The notes under the pieces were generated by a model that searched no databases, was not told the origin of the DNA, and worked only from the letters and a program-made list of their open reading frames with translations. A DNA stretch of 64,000 nt from JAENVT01 sp963805445. Lineage in GTDB: Bacteria > Actinomycetota > Acidimicrobiia > Acidimicrobiales > Ilumatobacteraceae. Shown here one piece after another: positions 45,001-56,102 of the stretch. The stretch is taken from assembly GCA_963805445.1 (NCBI GenBank), contig CAWDUI010000001.1, positions 124,001 through 188,000 on the forward strand, given 5' to 3'. The translations under genes and the position numbers were made by a program. Position 1 is the first letter of the stretch, and each line of letters starts with the position of its first letter.

Positions 45001-48000
45001 CGTCGGAGGCAGCCCCTTCGAGGGCGTGGAGGTTCACGACTGCTCGGTCAAGCTGATCCACGTCGAGGCCGGCCAGTCGGTCGCCCCGAACTTCAGCCTG
45101 TGGACCGACGTTCCCGTGCCGACCAAGTTCTGGGGCTACGTCACCGACGACGTGTCGGTCTCGGTCGACCGCCGCTCGACCGCGCTCGGCGAGGTGCAAG
45201 GCGTCGCCGATGTACCCGTCGGTCTGTACGACTGGACCAACCGCTTGTTGACCACGGTCGACACCGACTACAACGGGCTGTTCGAGGTGCTGATGCCCTC
45301 GACCAACAGCTACAACTGCCCGGTTCCTGCTGGACCGTGCTCGGGCATGTACCGCTTCGTCGGCAACGACCCGGGTCAGCCTCAGCGCCCGAACCTCAAC
45401 TACAAACCGATCTATCGAACGATCGCGGCCAACTTCCAGGCCTGGCCAGGTGTCTTCACCTTCGCCGACACGGCACCCACGAGGGCCACGGTGCAGATCG
45501 AGGGCCCGGCGTCGCAGTTCGCTGCGGCCATCGTTTGCAAGGCTGCGGCGACCGAACCTCAGCTGTTCAAGGTCGACTGGCCATTCGCCCCGAACCCCAA
45601 CACCTATACACCGAGCAACAACGAAACGACCGGCCGGTTCGAGATCGAGGGCCTGGGCTTCGGCGCCACTCCCGGAACCGTCACGCTGACCGACAGTGCC
45701 GGCGGGCTGCACAACTACGCCCCGACCGGCGCGGCGTGGACTGACACGCACATCAGCCTGGTCGTGCCGCTGACCGGCGCCGGCAACCTCTCCGGCGGCG
45801 CCTACCAGTTGCATGTCACCAACGCGTCCGGTTTGACGACGGTGAACGGTCTCACCGTTCACATCCTCAAGTCGAACTACACGACCGTGGCAAGCGGAAG
45901 CAGTGTCACGTTGGCGAACCGCTTCCCCGATGTCGTTCATGTCGGCCCGCTCTCGTACCTGAAACACCTCGACACCGGGGTGACGCAGCTGAACCAGGCC
46001 ACGAACTGGGGCGAGACGAATCGGGCGAACATGTTCACACCGACCGATCCGAACCAGTTCCTGTTCCCCGGCCCGATCCAGAAGGCCATCAACTTCGGGT
46101 GGACGAAGTGGCTGAACCTCAGCCCGATTCTCGACGCAGTCGTCAACGCGCTGTACGGTCCGCAGGACCCCGGCCGGCCCACTTGCCAAGCAGGCGCTGG
46201 CCGACGGAACTCTTGAACCGCGTGCTGCTCGGCCGACCGCAACTGCATCCGCTGGTGATGGTCTACCCGAGATTCGACACCAGTGATCCGGCGTTCAACC
46301 CGGACGACCCGGCCTACCTGTTCAACGCCAACGGGGCGTACTACGAGAACCCGGTGATGTTCTACCCGGCGAAGATCCAGGGCGCAGGTCCCGGCGGTGC
46401 ATACCCGGATCCGACCGGTGTCACCAGCGCCATCGCGGTCTACGGCTCGGTCGTCGACGGTCAGTACTACAACGCGGCGACCAACAAGCCCGAGGGGAAC
46501 ACCAGCGATCTGCCCGACAACACCATCGAGCTGCCGTTCGACCCGTCGTTGTTCTCCGAGCCCTACGCTGCGCTGTGGGAGAACTTCGTGGTCTTCCAGC
46601 TCGGCGCCGGCGCGACACCGACGGATCCCATCATTCCCGTCCCACCCACACCGCTTCCGTCGTGGTACGGGTATGGCTGGGACGGTCAGCAAGCCCCGAC
46701 GGAAGGGGAGGTCTTCTACGTCGTCGCCCACAACGGCGCCTACGGCTCGGTGCAGAGCCCGCCGTCGTTCAAGGCGTCCATCGATGGCATGACGATCACC
46801 GGTGGCGATCAGAAGGGCTTCCCCGGCAACCGCAACGAGGTCGGCGGTGGCCGTATCGCCAACGCTCCGGGCGAGACCGGTACGGCCCCCGACGAGAACT
46901 TCGTGCTCGACATCCAGGGCGGCGCGATCATGGTCAACGCCTTCGCCCGTTTCCTGCAGATCACCAACAACACGGTGATCGCCAACAGCGGCGCCTCGGG
47001 TGCGATCCGCATCGGCACACCGCAACTCGGCACCGACACCGAGGACGGCAACGCCGAGGGTGACCCGATCACTGGCGAGACGTTCCCGACGTACGACCAG
47101 GAGAACACCGACCTGCACATCGCCTACAACAGGATCACCGCGAACGGTGGCACCAGCCTGGGCGGTGCGCTGGCACTGTTCAACGGCAGCGAGCGATACC
47201 ACATCGATCACAACGAGTTCTGCGGCAACTTCTCCGCCGAGTACGGCGGGGCCATCAGCCACTTCGGCCTGTCGAAGAACGGTGAGATCGACCACAACAA
47301 CATCTACCTGAACGAGTCCGTCGACGAGGGCGCCGGCATCATGATCGCCGGCGAGCCGCACCTCGACCCGGCGGCCGCGATCCCGTTGCCCGGCACGCTT
47401 TCCAACGGGTCGGGTCCGGTCAAGATCCACGACAACTACATCGCCAGCAACCTCGCCGGCGACGACGGTGGTGGCATCCGCTTCCTGCAATCCGGCAACT
47501 GGCAGGCCGACGTCTACAACAACATGATCACGAACAACGTGTCGACGCACGAGGGCGGCGGCATCGCTCTCGACGACGCAACCAACGTTCGGATCTACAA
47601 CGACACGATCGCCAAGAACCTGACGACGGCTACTGCAGTCACCAGCCTCGGCTTCCCGGCGCCAGCCGGATTGTCGACGGGTGACAACAGCAGCGAGTTG
47701 ATGGCGTGCGTGACGCCGGCGCCTGCCGGCTTCACCGGCGCCGGGCGCACCGTCAACGGCCAGGCCACCTTCACACGACAGTCGGGTCACAGCTTCGTGG
47801 CGGCCGACATCGGAGCGACCCTGGTGTCGACGCCGAACATCCCGGCCGGTGCCCAGATCGTCGCCGTCAACGGCAACGTCGCGACGCTGAACGAGGCGGC
47901 TACAGGCACCGGCAACAGTCAGTCGTTCTCGGTCTACCGGGCCTGCAGCGGCATGCCGCCGCAAGCCGCCGGGCCGTCGCCGTTCAGCAACCCGTTGGTC

Positions 48001-49555
48001 TTCAACGACCTGTTCGACGACAACCGCGCCGGCAACTGGCAGAGCTTCGGAACGGCAGGCGTGCATGGCATCGGCCTGGTGACCAACGAGGACATCTTCC
48101 ACTGGGACATGGGCGTCGCCGACAACCCGACGCAGCTGTTGCATCCGACGAACTCGGTCATCAACGACACCGCCGGTCACGGCTACGACAACACCGGTGT
48201 TACCAACAACGTGATCCACACCGAGCACATGGGTGGCGTCGCGGGGGATCCGTACCCGAACTTCGCCAAGTTCATCGGGCCGTTCGACATCACGATCAGC
48301 GTCTCTCCGTGGCGAGTCAACCCGCGGTTCCGCCCGACCGCGATCGTCGGTGTCAGTCTGCCTGCCAACGCGATCGGCAACTATCACCTGCTCGACGCCA
48401 CGTCGCCGGCAGCTTCCAACCCGGGCGCGCCGAGCAAGAGCATCGCGCCGTTCTCGCCACCGGCTGTCAATGCACCGACACGCGACATCGACAACGATCC
48501 ACGTGCCAATCCGCCTGACATCGGCGCCGACGAGGTGAGGGCGCCGTCGGCGGACCTCGTGCTGACCAAGACGCCACAGCCCGACCGGCAGCGTGGCGTT
48601 CGGCGCCGCCGTGACGTACACCGTGACGGTCCACAACAATGGTCCTGACCCCGTGACCGGCGCGCCGGTGACCGACAACTTCCCGGCCAACCTGACCGTG
48701 AACACCTGGACATGCACCGCGACCGGTGGGTCGTGCACCGTGGGCGGGTTGGCAAACAGCCGGAACGGCACCGTGACACTGAACAACGGCGGCACGGCGA
48801 CGTTCACGGCGACGACGACTGCTGTTCCCGCTGCGACAGCCAGCAAGCCGCTGCCGAGCCTGACGACGCTCGATGCGTTCAACACCAATGGGGCCAACCT
48901 GGGCTCCAACTGGACGCAGCCGAACAACGCGATTCGAGTGGACGCGACCCAGGCGCAATGCGGCGGCACGATTGCGGGCGCGATCCAGTGCGGGCTCGGG
49001 ACCGGAGTCGGCGTCTGGGCGGGCACGACCGGTAGCGGTCCCGTCTACGGTGGGCACCAGGGCGCTGCCTTCACGTTCGCGAGCACACCGTCGACCAATT
49101 CGGAACTGCTGATGGCTGTCACCGGGACGCCGAGTGGCGGTTTGTACCCCAGCGGTGTTCGTGTCCAGTACGCGTCGGGTTCGGCGACCATCGTCAACAC
49201 GGCGAGTGTTGCGATCCCCGCTGGCATGATCGAGCTCAATCCGGCGAACAACACGCAGATGGACACGCTGACCTTCAGCGGCTCGCGAGTGCTCGTCTCG
49301 ACCACCGCGAACACGGGCGGGAGCTGGACCGACCTCGGCTCCGTGGCGATCCCGACGGGCAGCTTCGCCAACGGCAACACGTTGGAGGCCGTCATCCAGA
49401 CGGACGGAACGGTCGACGTCTGGAAGGTCAACGGTGGCACGACCTATCTCGGCTCCGTAGCCGGATTGACCTCGGCCTACACCAGCGGCGGCCGCGTGGG
49501 CATGTCGCTCGCCAGCGGTCAACGGGTCGACAACTTCAAGGGAGGGACTCTGTGA
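42032..49555 (+). CDS. Giant secreted multidomain protein (SdrD-B-like, TIG, beta-helix, DUF11; frame breaks)
   Basis: AGGAGG lies six bases before the ATG at 42,032. MVRHALKRDGARRHRWMAAV and the following hydrophobic stretch form a long signal peptide. The total span is exactly 2,508 codons. Near residue 585 there is an SdrD-B-like domain with a calcium-loop-like DTNANGKLDPGE. Around residues 1205-1285 there is an IPT/TIG-like domain. From about 1625 to 1870 there are parallel beta-helix repeats (NNTVIANSGASG, HIDHNEFCGN, NEIDHNNIYL-like). Then comes a DUF11 domain (VTYTVTVHNNGPDPVTGAPV) and a C-terminal lectin-like sandwich. The frame changes once or twice between 46,175 and 46,250 and again near 48,590. 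Each side continues the same kind of protein and the changes sum to zero. It overlaps the multicopper oxidase start (GTGA). It is likely a cell-surface or matrix scaffold. Confidence 0.8.
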
Positions 49556-51322
49556 GCACACACCCGAATCACGAGACCCAGGCGACGGACCAGCAGGACG
49601 ACAGGAGGCCAGACATGGACAACGCAACCGGGAGCCGGCTCGGCCGACGGTCGTTCCTGAAGCTCGCGGCCGGCGGTGTGGTGTTCGGCGCCGCCGGCGC
49701 AACGGCCATCGTCGACTTCACCCGATCGAGCCCCGCCCGCAAGCCGGCGCGGCTCGCCGCGACCATCACGGGTCAGGAGAAGCACTGGCACCTGGTCGCC
49801 ACCGACGGTTGGGTGGCGATGCCCGACCCGGCCATCGTCGCCCCGATGGGGGTCTACTACCCAGACGTGCTCGCACCGGTCGATGACGAGGGTGTGGGTC
49901 AGAGCCTCTACGTGTTCGGGTTCGTCGAGGCGACCGATATGCCCGGGTTCGCGGCCTCGAACCTGAACGCCCCGTGGGTGCCGAGTGACCTCGTTGCGCC
50001 GATCGACTTCAAGGGCCAGACCCAGATCAGCGCTCCCACGCTGTACTGCGATGACGGCGACGATCTGCGCATCAAGCTCGAGAACCTCGGCTTCGCCGTG
50101 CGGCCCGACCTGTTCGACCCGCACACGATCCACTGGCACGGCTTCGCCAACCAGATCCCGTACTTCGACGGCGTCCCCGACGCCTCGCTGTCGGTGCCGT
50201 CCGGTTCGGAACTCGAGTATCGATTCTTGCCGACCGACGTCGGAACGTACATGTACCACTGCCACGTCGAGGACGTGGAGCACGTGCACATGGGGTTGGT
50301 CGGCATGGTCTTCATTCGCACCAGCGAGATGAGCCCGAGGTGGGCGAACCCGTCGCAGCAGGACCCCGGCAACCCCGTGCCGCTCGTCTCGGGTCAGAAG
50401 TACGCCTACTACGACGCGTCGACACGGTACGACCGTGAGTACGCGATCCTCCTCACCGAGGCCAACGTCGAGAACCACTGGAACGACGCCCACATCCAGG
50501 AGAGCAACTGGAGCGAGTACCGCTCGTCGTTCGGGCTCATGAACGGACGCTCGTACCCCGACACGCTCGAGCTCAACGGGTCGTTCTTCGATCGCGACGA
50601 CATCGACATCAGCAATCCCGCCAACCCGCGATACGGCAGCTGGCGCGATTCGCAGCTCAGCGTCGAGGTTTCACGCCGGCTTGCGCATCAACCCAACTCG
50701 TCACTGATCCAGGCCAACGGAGGCGACGTCATTCTGTTGCGCCTGTCCAACCTCGGCTTCGACGAGCACAGCCTGATCATGCCCGGGCGTGGCGATGACC
50801 ATCGTCGGCAACGACGCCAAGTTCCTCGGTCTGGGCCGTGCCGACTACACCCCCGACGGTGATCCCCGCGACAACATCGAGTCGACGACCTACCGCATCG
50901 ACATCGGACCCGGCGAGAGTCGTGACGTGCTCTTCACTGCGCCCGACTACGTCGGTCCCGGGCCCTACGACACATATCCCTTCTACGACCGAGCGATCCT
51001 GTTCCGCAAACGAGGCCGCGGGCTGAATGCGACGACCAACGGAACGGCGACGCTGACGACCACACAGACGCCTGGCTTCGATTCCGGCGATGTCGGGTCG
51101 CACATCACGGGAGTCGGGATCCCCGCCGGCACGACGATCACGGCAGTGGCCAACGCCGGCAGCCTGACCATGTCGCAGGCGGCGACCGGGCCGGGTACGA
51201 CGGACATCGTCACGATCGTGCCCCCGTTGTCCGACCAGGACAGCTACGGAGCGATGCGCACCGAGGTGCGTGTCTATCCCGGCGGCCTCGGCACACAGTC
51301 CCATCCCAACGAGCTCTTCTGA
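49552..51322 (+). CDS. Tat-exported multicopper oxidase-like protein (one frame break)
   Basis: GTG start overlapping the giant-protein stop. The twin-arginine signal is GRRSFLKLAAGG (Arg32 and Arg33), so it is exported folded, as usual for copper oxidases. A cupredoxin domain carries two copper motifs: HTIHWHGFANQ (His194, His196) and YMYHCHVEDVEHVHMG (His236, Cys237, His238, His244). A second cupredoxin domain (FDEHSLIMPGR then AMTIVGNDAKFLG) has lost most ligands. The frame moves by one base near 50,790, between those two segments. A third copper domain with the closing HxxHxH motif is absent here but occurs in the next gene. The role is oxidation of a metal or phenol outside the cell, substrate unknown. 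Confidence 0.82.
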
Positions 51323-51333
51323 GAGGCGGCGAG

Positions 51334-52827
51334 ATGAAACACTCTGAGAACACCGACATCGCGGGAGGCGCTCCCAAGCGGCGGCGCCTGCGGTCGAAGG
51401 GCCGACTGGCCGGCGTGATCGGCGCGGCCGGGCTCGCAGCCCTGGTGGTCCCGCTCGGCGCCTCGACGCCGGGTCACGCAGCCGGTGAAGCGCCGGAAGG
51501 GTTGATCTGCAAGACCAGTCCGACGGCCAGCTTCGTCTTGACGGCCAAGTCGGGTTACATCCTCACGCCCGACAACAACAGCATCTACATGTGGAGCTAC
51601 TCGGCGGGCAACGATCCGTTCCAGTATCCCGGTTCGAACTTGTGCGTGAACGAAGGTGACAACGTCACGATCACGCTGAAGAACAGTCTGAAGGTGACGA
51701 CGTCGATCATGTTCCCGGGCATGACGGGTGTGTTCGCCGATGGCAAACTGGCCGTGGCCGAGGCCGCGACGAACAGCCTCACCAAGGCCGCAGCCCCGAA
51801 CTCGTCGGTCACGTACACGTTCACCGCCGGCCACGCCGGCACCTACCTGTACGAGAGCGGTACGAACACCCAGTTGCAGGATCAGATGGGTCTGGTCGGC
51901 GCCTTGATCGTGAGGCCGGCGGGCTTCGACACGTCTCCGGTGCCGTACGTCTACAACTTGACGACTGATGCCGACAACAACTCGATGCCGGATCCCGACA
52001 CCGACACCCGCTATACCCCCGGCAAGGAGTTCATCAACCTGTTCTCCGAGGTCGATCCCGATCTGCACCAGAAGGTCGAGTTCGCCGCGGATCAGGAGAG
52101 CTACCAGGTCGATTGGACGGCCTACCGTGCCCGCTACTGGATGATCAACGGCCGGGTCTTCCCCGACGACATCGGGGCCAACTACTCGCAGTCGCTGCCG
52201 GCCCAGCCATACAGCGCCCTGGTTCACATCCAGCCGCGCAAAGTGGTCGGTGACGACACCTTGCCGTGCCCGCTACCGGGTCAGACGCCCGGAGCCGACG
52301 GCACCAGCACCGACAACACGTGCAACCCCTTGCCGGCCGTGGTGCACATGCTCAACGCCGGTTCGCGAACCTATCCGTTCCACCCGCACGGCAATCACGA
52401 CAAGATGATCGGCGTCGACGCTCGTCCACTCCGCTCGTTCGACAGCAGCATGGACCTGACCCGGGACGAATACGGCATCGTGATGGTGCCGGGCCAGACC
52501 GTTGACAGCTTGGTCACCTGGATCGACGGCCAGGACTTCGCCACCGACGACGATGGAGGCATCGGAGTGCCGGTGCCACCGCTGCTCGGCCGGGAGAACG
52601 GCGCCTACTGGAGCGGCAGCCCGTACCTCGGTACGAAGGAAGCACCTCTCGCCTCGGCGGTCCAGCTCAACGAGTGCGGCGAGTACTACAACGTTGCTCA
52701 CAGCCACGCTCTGTATCAAGTGGCGACCTACGCGGCGTCCGGGTCCGGGATGCTGACGATGACCAGAATCGATCCCCCCGGTCCGAGCAGCGTGACGGGC
52801 TGCCATCCAGCAGGAGAGCAGGGCTAG
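51334..52827 (+). CDS. Secreted multicopper oxidase-like protein with C-terminal copper motifs only
   Basis: 497 residues. MKHSENTDIA is followed by a basic stretch (APKRRRLRSKGR) and a signal helix (LAGVIGAAGLAALVVPLG). The first cupredoxin domain aligns with that of the preceding gene, but its ligands are gone: TTSIMFPGMTG in place of HWHG, and TYLYESGTNTQLQDQMG (from residue 170) in place of YHCHVEDVEHVHMG. The C-terminal domain keeps YPFHPHGNHDK (His350, His352, His355) and NVAHSHALYQ (His456, His458), which look like the third and fourth copper motifs, although the type 1 Cys is Ser. It starts 11 bases after the previous stop. It may complement that protein. Confidence 0.8.
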   Translation: MKHSENTDIAGGAPKRRRLRSKGRLAGVIGAAGLAALVVPLGASTPGHAAGEAPEGLICKTSPTASFVLTAKSGYILTPDNNSIYMWSYSAGNDPFQYPGSNLCVNEGDNVTITLKNSLKVTTSIMFPGMTGVFADGKLAVAEAATNSLTKAAAPNSSVTYTFTAGHAGTYLYESGTNTQLQDQMGLVGALIVRPAGFDTSPVPYVYNLTTDADNNSMPDPDTDTRYTPGKEFINLFSEVDPDLHQKVEFAADQESYQVDWTAYRARYWMINGRVFPDDIGANYSQSLPAQPYSALVHIQPRKVVGDDTLPCPLPGQTPGADGTSTDNTCNPLPAVVHMLNAGSRTYPFHPHGNHDKMIGVDARPLRSFDSSMDLTRDEYGIVMVPGQTVDSLVTWIDGQDFATDDDGGIGVPVPPLLGRENGAYWSGSPYLGTKEAPLASAVQLNECGEYYNVAHSHALYQVATYAASGSGMLTMTRIDPPGPSSVTGCHPAGEQG

Positions 52828-52829
52828 CC

Positions 52830-55526
52830 ATGACAAGGCATCACATCCACGGATCTCCGATCGAGAGCGAACAACACGGGGGCGCCACGATGAACTCGAA
52901 CCGACGCCGTCGACGACTGGCTGTCGTCGCGATTGCCGCAACCGTCGCGCTGGGCGCGGGTGTGCTGCCCCAGTTCGCCACGGCCAGCAGGTATCAAGCG
53001 CGATCGTTGGGGGTGGTGACTGCAACGATGTCGTCGTTGCCGGCAGCGCCGTCACCGAGCGCCGACTGCGTCTCCGTCGCTGGCTGCGACCTCTACGCGA
53101 CCGACGGCACCGTCAGCGCCGGCGCGACGACAGGCATCCCGATCTGGGGCTTCACCACCGATCCGGCAGGGCACAACGGTGAGCTCGGTGGCAGCTCGAA
53201 CAACACGTTCATCATCAGCTCGACAGACACGCTGACCGTCAACCTCCACAACGACTTGCCTGATGGCGCCGGCAACCTCTCTCTCGAGCTGCCGGCAGTG
53301 CAGGGCCATCCGGACCTCGACGGCGTGCCGGTGGGCTCGACGACGAGCTACAGCTTCGGGCCGCTCGCACCGGGCACCTACGTCTACGAGGCAGGCTCCA
53401 CCGTCGATCAAGGCCGGCAGTTGGCAATGGGCCTGGCAGCGATCGTGGTCGTCCGCCCTGCCGACTACAGCGCGACCGCCGGCGACTTCAACCACTCGGC
53501 GTACGCCGATGGCATGGGTGGGTTCGACGACGAGGCGTTGGTCGTGATGAACGAGATCGACCCGAAGTTCAACGCCGATCCGCTTGCAGGCGACGTCGAG
53601 GACTACGCGCCGCAGTACTTCTTCATCAATGGCAAGGCCCATCCGGACACCGCGGACATCGGCGCTGCACCAAGCGACACCGTGCTGCTTCGTTCGGCCA
53701 ACCTCGGAATTCGCGATCGGGCCCTCGGGCTGGTGAACAGCCGCATGACATTGATCGGTGACGACAGCCATCAATTCGACGAGATGCACAGAGCCGACAT
53801 CGAGTCGCAGCTGCTCACTCCCGGTCAAGCGGCGGACCTCACCACCGTTGTCGACGGCCGCGCCAGCGACGGCGATCAGATCGCCTTGCTCGACCTCGAC
53901 CGAAGCCTGGTCAACGGCACAGAGTCACAAGTCGGTGGCATGTTGACCTTCATCGACGTCATCGGCACACCGGCGGCTCCCGGTTCGCCCGTGGCCAAGG
54001 TGTCGACCCTGACTCCGGCGACGAACGACGGAACGACCGACATGACCATCGACTACGACATCATCGACCCGGCTGGGTCGGCGGTCTGGTACCTGGACGA
54101 CCTCGGCGGCCCGTGTACCGGTCCAGCGCCGGCCGCGGCAACGAACAGCCTTGTGCTCCACCCATCGGACTTCTCGGGAGCAGGGTGCGCAGGGGCGTGG
54201 ATCACGGGTCAACACGTCTTGTGGATCCAGCCTTCCGGCGGCGTTCCTTCGGGGGCCCCGTTCATGCTGGCCCTCCACGGGCCGACCGTGTTTGGTTTGT
54301 CAGTCGACCCGCCGTTCGCCAACCTCAGCCTCAACAAGGTGGACGGCACGTCAGACATCGTCCTGACCGGATCCGCTCAACCCTCGTTGCTCGACTACGT
54401 CATCGACGATGCCGAGATGTGCCTCGGTGCCCCCGCATGTGGATCGCCGACACCCGTTGACTTCGCCGCTCCCGTCGGTCCGTCGAACGTCTACGCCCTC
54501 AGCGCACACATCGCGCCGTCTCTGTTCCCGACCGCGGGTGCTAACTCGATCTACGTGCAGGTGAGCGAGAGCCCGACTGCGAGCGGGACCGCGCGCACAT
54601 CGGATTGGACACCGGTCAGCGTCACGATCGATCGCGATGGTCCGACGTCGACCGTCACGGCCGTCTCGCCGAGCCCCGCCGGAATCGGCAACTACCCGGG
54701 CAACTTGAACTTCCTCGAGTCGGTGCGGGTCAGCGTCGATCTCGTGGACGACTTGTCACCGATCGCCGACGCCGAGTTGTTCCTCTACCAGACCGATGCC
54801 ACCGGCACCGGTGCCCAGCTCCGGCCGATTGCGGGACAGTGGCTCGATGACCTCGACACTGCGTCGGGATCGCACAGCCGGCAGGCGTACCTCGAGGTGC
54901 CGGTCGCCGAACTGCAGTCGCAGGATCAGGGACCGATCTCGATCTTCGTCCACGCCAAGGATGCCGCCGGCAACTGGGGCGACTTCACCGAGCACACCTT
55001 GCAGCTCGACAAGACGAACCCGCTGATTATCGGCAACCCGGTCGACGTGGCAGGTAGCCATCACTACCCGACGCAGGACGAGGATGGGAACTGGGTCCTC
55101 ACGTCGGGAACCATCCGGGTCAACGCATGTGATCCCAATGGGGTCGATGGCGCTGTCGGCTCAGGTTGCCCAGTCGTGGTGACGCCGGCACTGTCGACCG
55201 GAACGTTGCCGGTCACCCAGCTCACGACTCAGCCCGGTGGCAACGAGGTGCAGATTCGCTACCACGTCGATGCCGTGACGGGCACGATCGGTACCGTCGG
55301 TGCCGGCATCTACTACCAGACGGCACAGCAGACGCTGGGTACCGCGGTGGCCAATGGCGATGGCACGTACACCATCAACTTCGACTGGCACTTCGTCGAG
55401 CAGCCTCCGCTGCCGCCCGAAGCTGCCACGTCGGTGTGGGTGTGGGTGATCGACGCTGCCGGCAACCCGAGCGTGCCCATGTCGGTCACCGTCGGTCCGC
55501 CGACCTCACCGGGTCAAGTGCCGTGA
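52830..55526 (+). CDS. Secreted cupredoxin-like protein with C-terminal Ig-like region
   Basis: Up to 898 residues. The ATG at 52,830 lies two bases after the previous stop. An in-frame ATG at 52,890 (MNSNRRRRRLAVVAIAATVA) would begin directly with the signal peptide and is equally possible. Residues about 60-330 form a cupredoxin pair related to the two preceding genes (GTYVYEAGSTVDQGRQLAMG matches TYMYHCHVEDVEHVHMG), but no copper ligand motif remains. The rest looks like Ig-like or bacterial beta-sandwich repeats (WTPVSVTIDRDGPTSTVTAV, SIFVHAKDAAGNWGDFTEHT), common in surface proteins. It probably has a structural or binding role within the cluster. Confidence 0.75.
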   Translation: MTRHHIHGSPIESEQHGGATMNSNRRRRRLAVVAIAATVALGAGVLPQFATASRYQARSLGVVTATMSSLPAAPSPSADCVSVAGCDLYATDGTVSAGATTGIPIWGFTTDPAGHNGELGGSSNNTFIISSTDTLTVNLHNDLPDGAGNLSLELPAVQGHPDLDGVPVGSTTSYSFGPLAPGTYVYEAGSTVDQGRQLAMGLAAIVVVRPADYSATAGDFNHSAYADGMGGFDDEALVVMNEIDPKFNADPLAGDVEDYAPQYFFINGKAHPDTADIGAAPSDTVLLRSANLGIRDRALGLVNSRMTLIGDDSHQFDEMHRADIESQLLTPGQAADLTTVVDGRASDGDQIALLDLDRSLVNGTESQVGGMLTFIDVIGTPAAPGSPVAKVSTLTPATNDGTTDMTIDYDIIDPAGSAVWYLDDLGGPCTGPAPAAATNSLVLHPSDFSGAGCAGAWITGQHVLWIQPSGGVPSGAPFMLALHGPTVFGLSVDPPFANLSLNKVDGTSDIVLTGSAQPSLLDYVIDDAEMCLGAPACGSPTPVDFAAPVGPSNVYALSAHIAPSLFPTAGANSIYVQVSESPTASGTARTSDWTPVSVTIDRDGPTSTVTAVSPSPAGIGNYPGNLNFLESVRVSVDLVDDLSPIADAELFLYQTDATGTGAQLRPIAGQWLDDLDTASGSHSRQAYLEVPVAELQSQDQGPISIFVHAKDAAGNWGDFTEHTLQLDKTNPLIIGNPVDVAGSHHYPTQDEDGNWVLTSGTIRVNACDPNGVDGAVGSGCPVVVTPALSTGTLPVTQLTTQPGGNEVQIRYHVDAVTGTIGTVGAGIYYQTAQQTLGTAVANGDGTYTINFDWHFVEQPPLPPEAATSVWVWVIDAAGNPSVPMSVTVGPPTSPGQVP

Positions 55527-55585
55527 GCGTTGTTGCCATTGATCACGCTGTGGATCCCTCACACGCATCGGGAGGGCGACGAGTC

Positions 55586-56053
55586 ATGCGGCTCGTCGCC
55601 CTCCTGGCGGCAGCGGCGGCGATGTTCAGCGTGACGCTGGGCGTTCGCAGCTTGGTTGATGCAAGGCACGGCAACGTGACGGTGTCGCCGCAGACGACCC
55701 CGATGCCCCGCAGTCCCGAGATCGAGAAGATCTGGGGGGTGCAGATCAAGGCGATCACGCTGCTCGCCGATACGGGCGTGATCGACGTGCGCTACACGGT
55801 TCTCGACGATGGCAAGGCAACTCGGCTGCACACCGACGGCAACGAAGGTCTGCCCGAACTCCGCACGAAGGATCACGGGACGGTGCATCCGGATGCCGTG
55901 ATGTTCCACTTCCACTCGAAGGCCGATGAGGTGGCCGGACAGGGATATGACCTCGTCTACGCCAACTCTCACGGCGCAGTCCACGTCGGCAGTCTCGTGA
56001 CCGTGGTGATGTCCGACGGCCTCGAGCTACCGAATGTTCCGGTCAACAGCTGA
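55586..56053 (+). CDS. Small secreted or membrane-anchored His-rich protein, unknown family
   Basis: 155 residues from MRLVALLAAAAAMFSVTLGV, a signal or anchor helix. GGAGG lies 10 bases upstream. A GTG at 55,523 overlapping the previous stop would add 21 residues and is an alternative start. The body has a regular beta-strand pattern (GVQIKAITLLADTGVIDVRY) and His clusters DHGTVHPDAVMFHFHSKAD and YANSHGAVHVGS that could bind metal. I do not recognise the family. Its place behind three cupredoxin-type genes suggests a copper-handling or accessory role. Confidence 0.6.
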   Translation: MRLVALLAAAAAMFSVTLGVRSLVDARHGNVTVSPQTTPMPRSPEIEKIWGVQIKAITLLADTGVIDVRYTVLDDGKATRLHTDGNEGLPELRTKDHGTVHPDAVMFHFHSKADEVAGQGYDLVYANSHGAVHVGSLVTVVMSDGLELPNVPVNS

Positions 56054-56102
56054 AGGGCCGGTCGCAGACATCGGCGCGGCGAGCCAGACAAGTCGAGGGT
56101 CC

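Noticed and set aside
41954..46189. 1,411-codon open frame on the minus strand opposite the first giant gene
   Set aside because: It mirrors the plus-strand gene codon by codon, is rich in Arg, Val, Asp and Gly as shadow frames in high-GC DNA are, and shows no domain. The plus strand has a signal peptide, a strong ribosome site and clear domains.
45937..49026. 1,029-codon open frame on the minus strand
   Set aside because: Same reasons: no family sequence, and it lies entirely opposite the beta-helix and DUF11 parts of the giant gene.
50789..51322. Separate small gene after the multicopper oxidase
   Set aside because: It has no ribosome site and its first residues continue the cupredoxin strand broken off in the upstream frame. 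A one-base error joins them.
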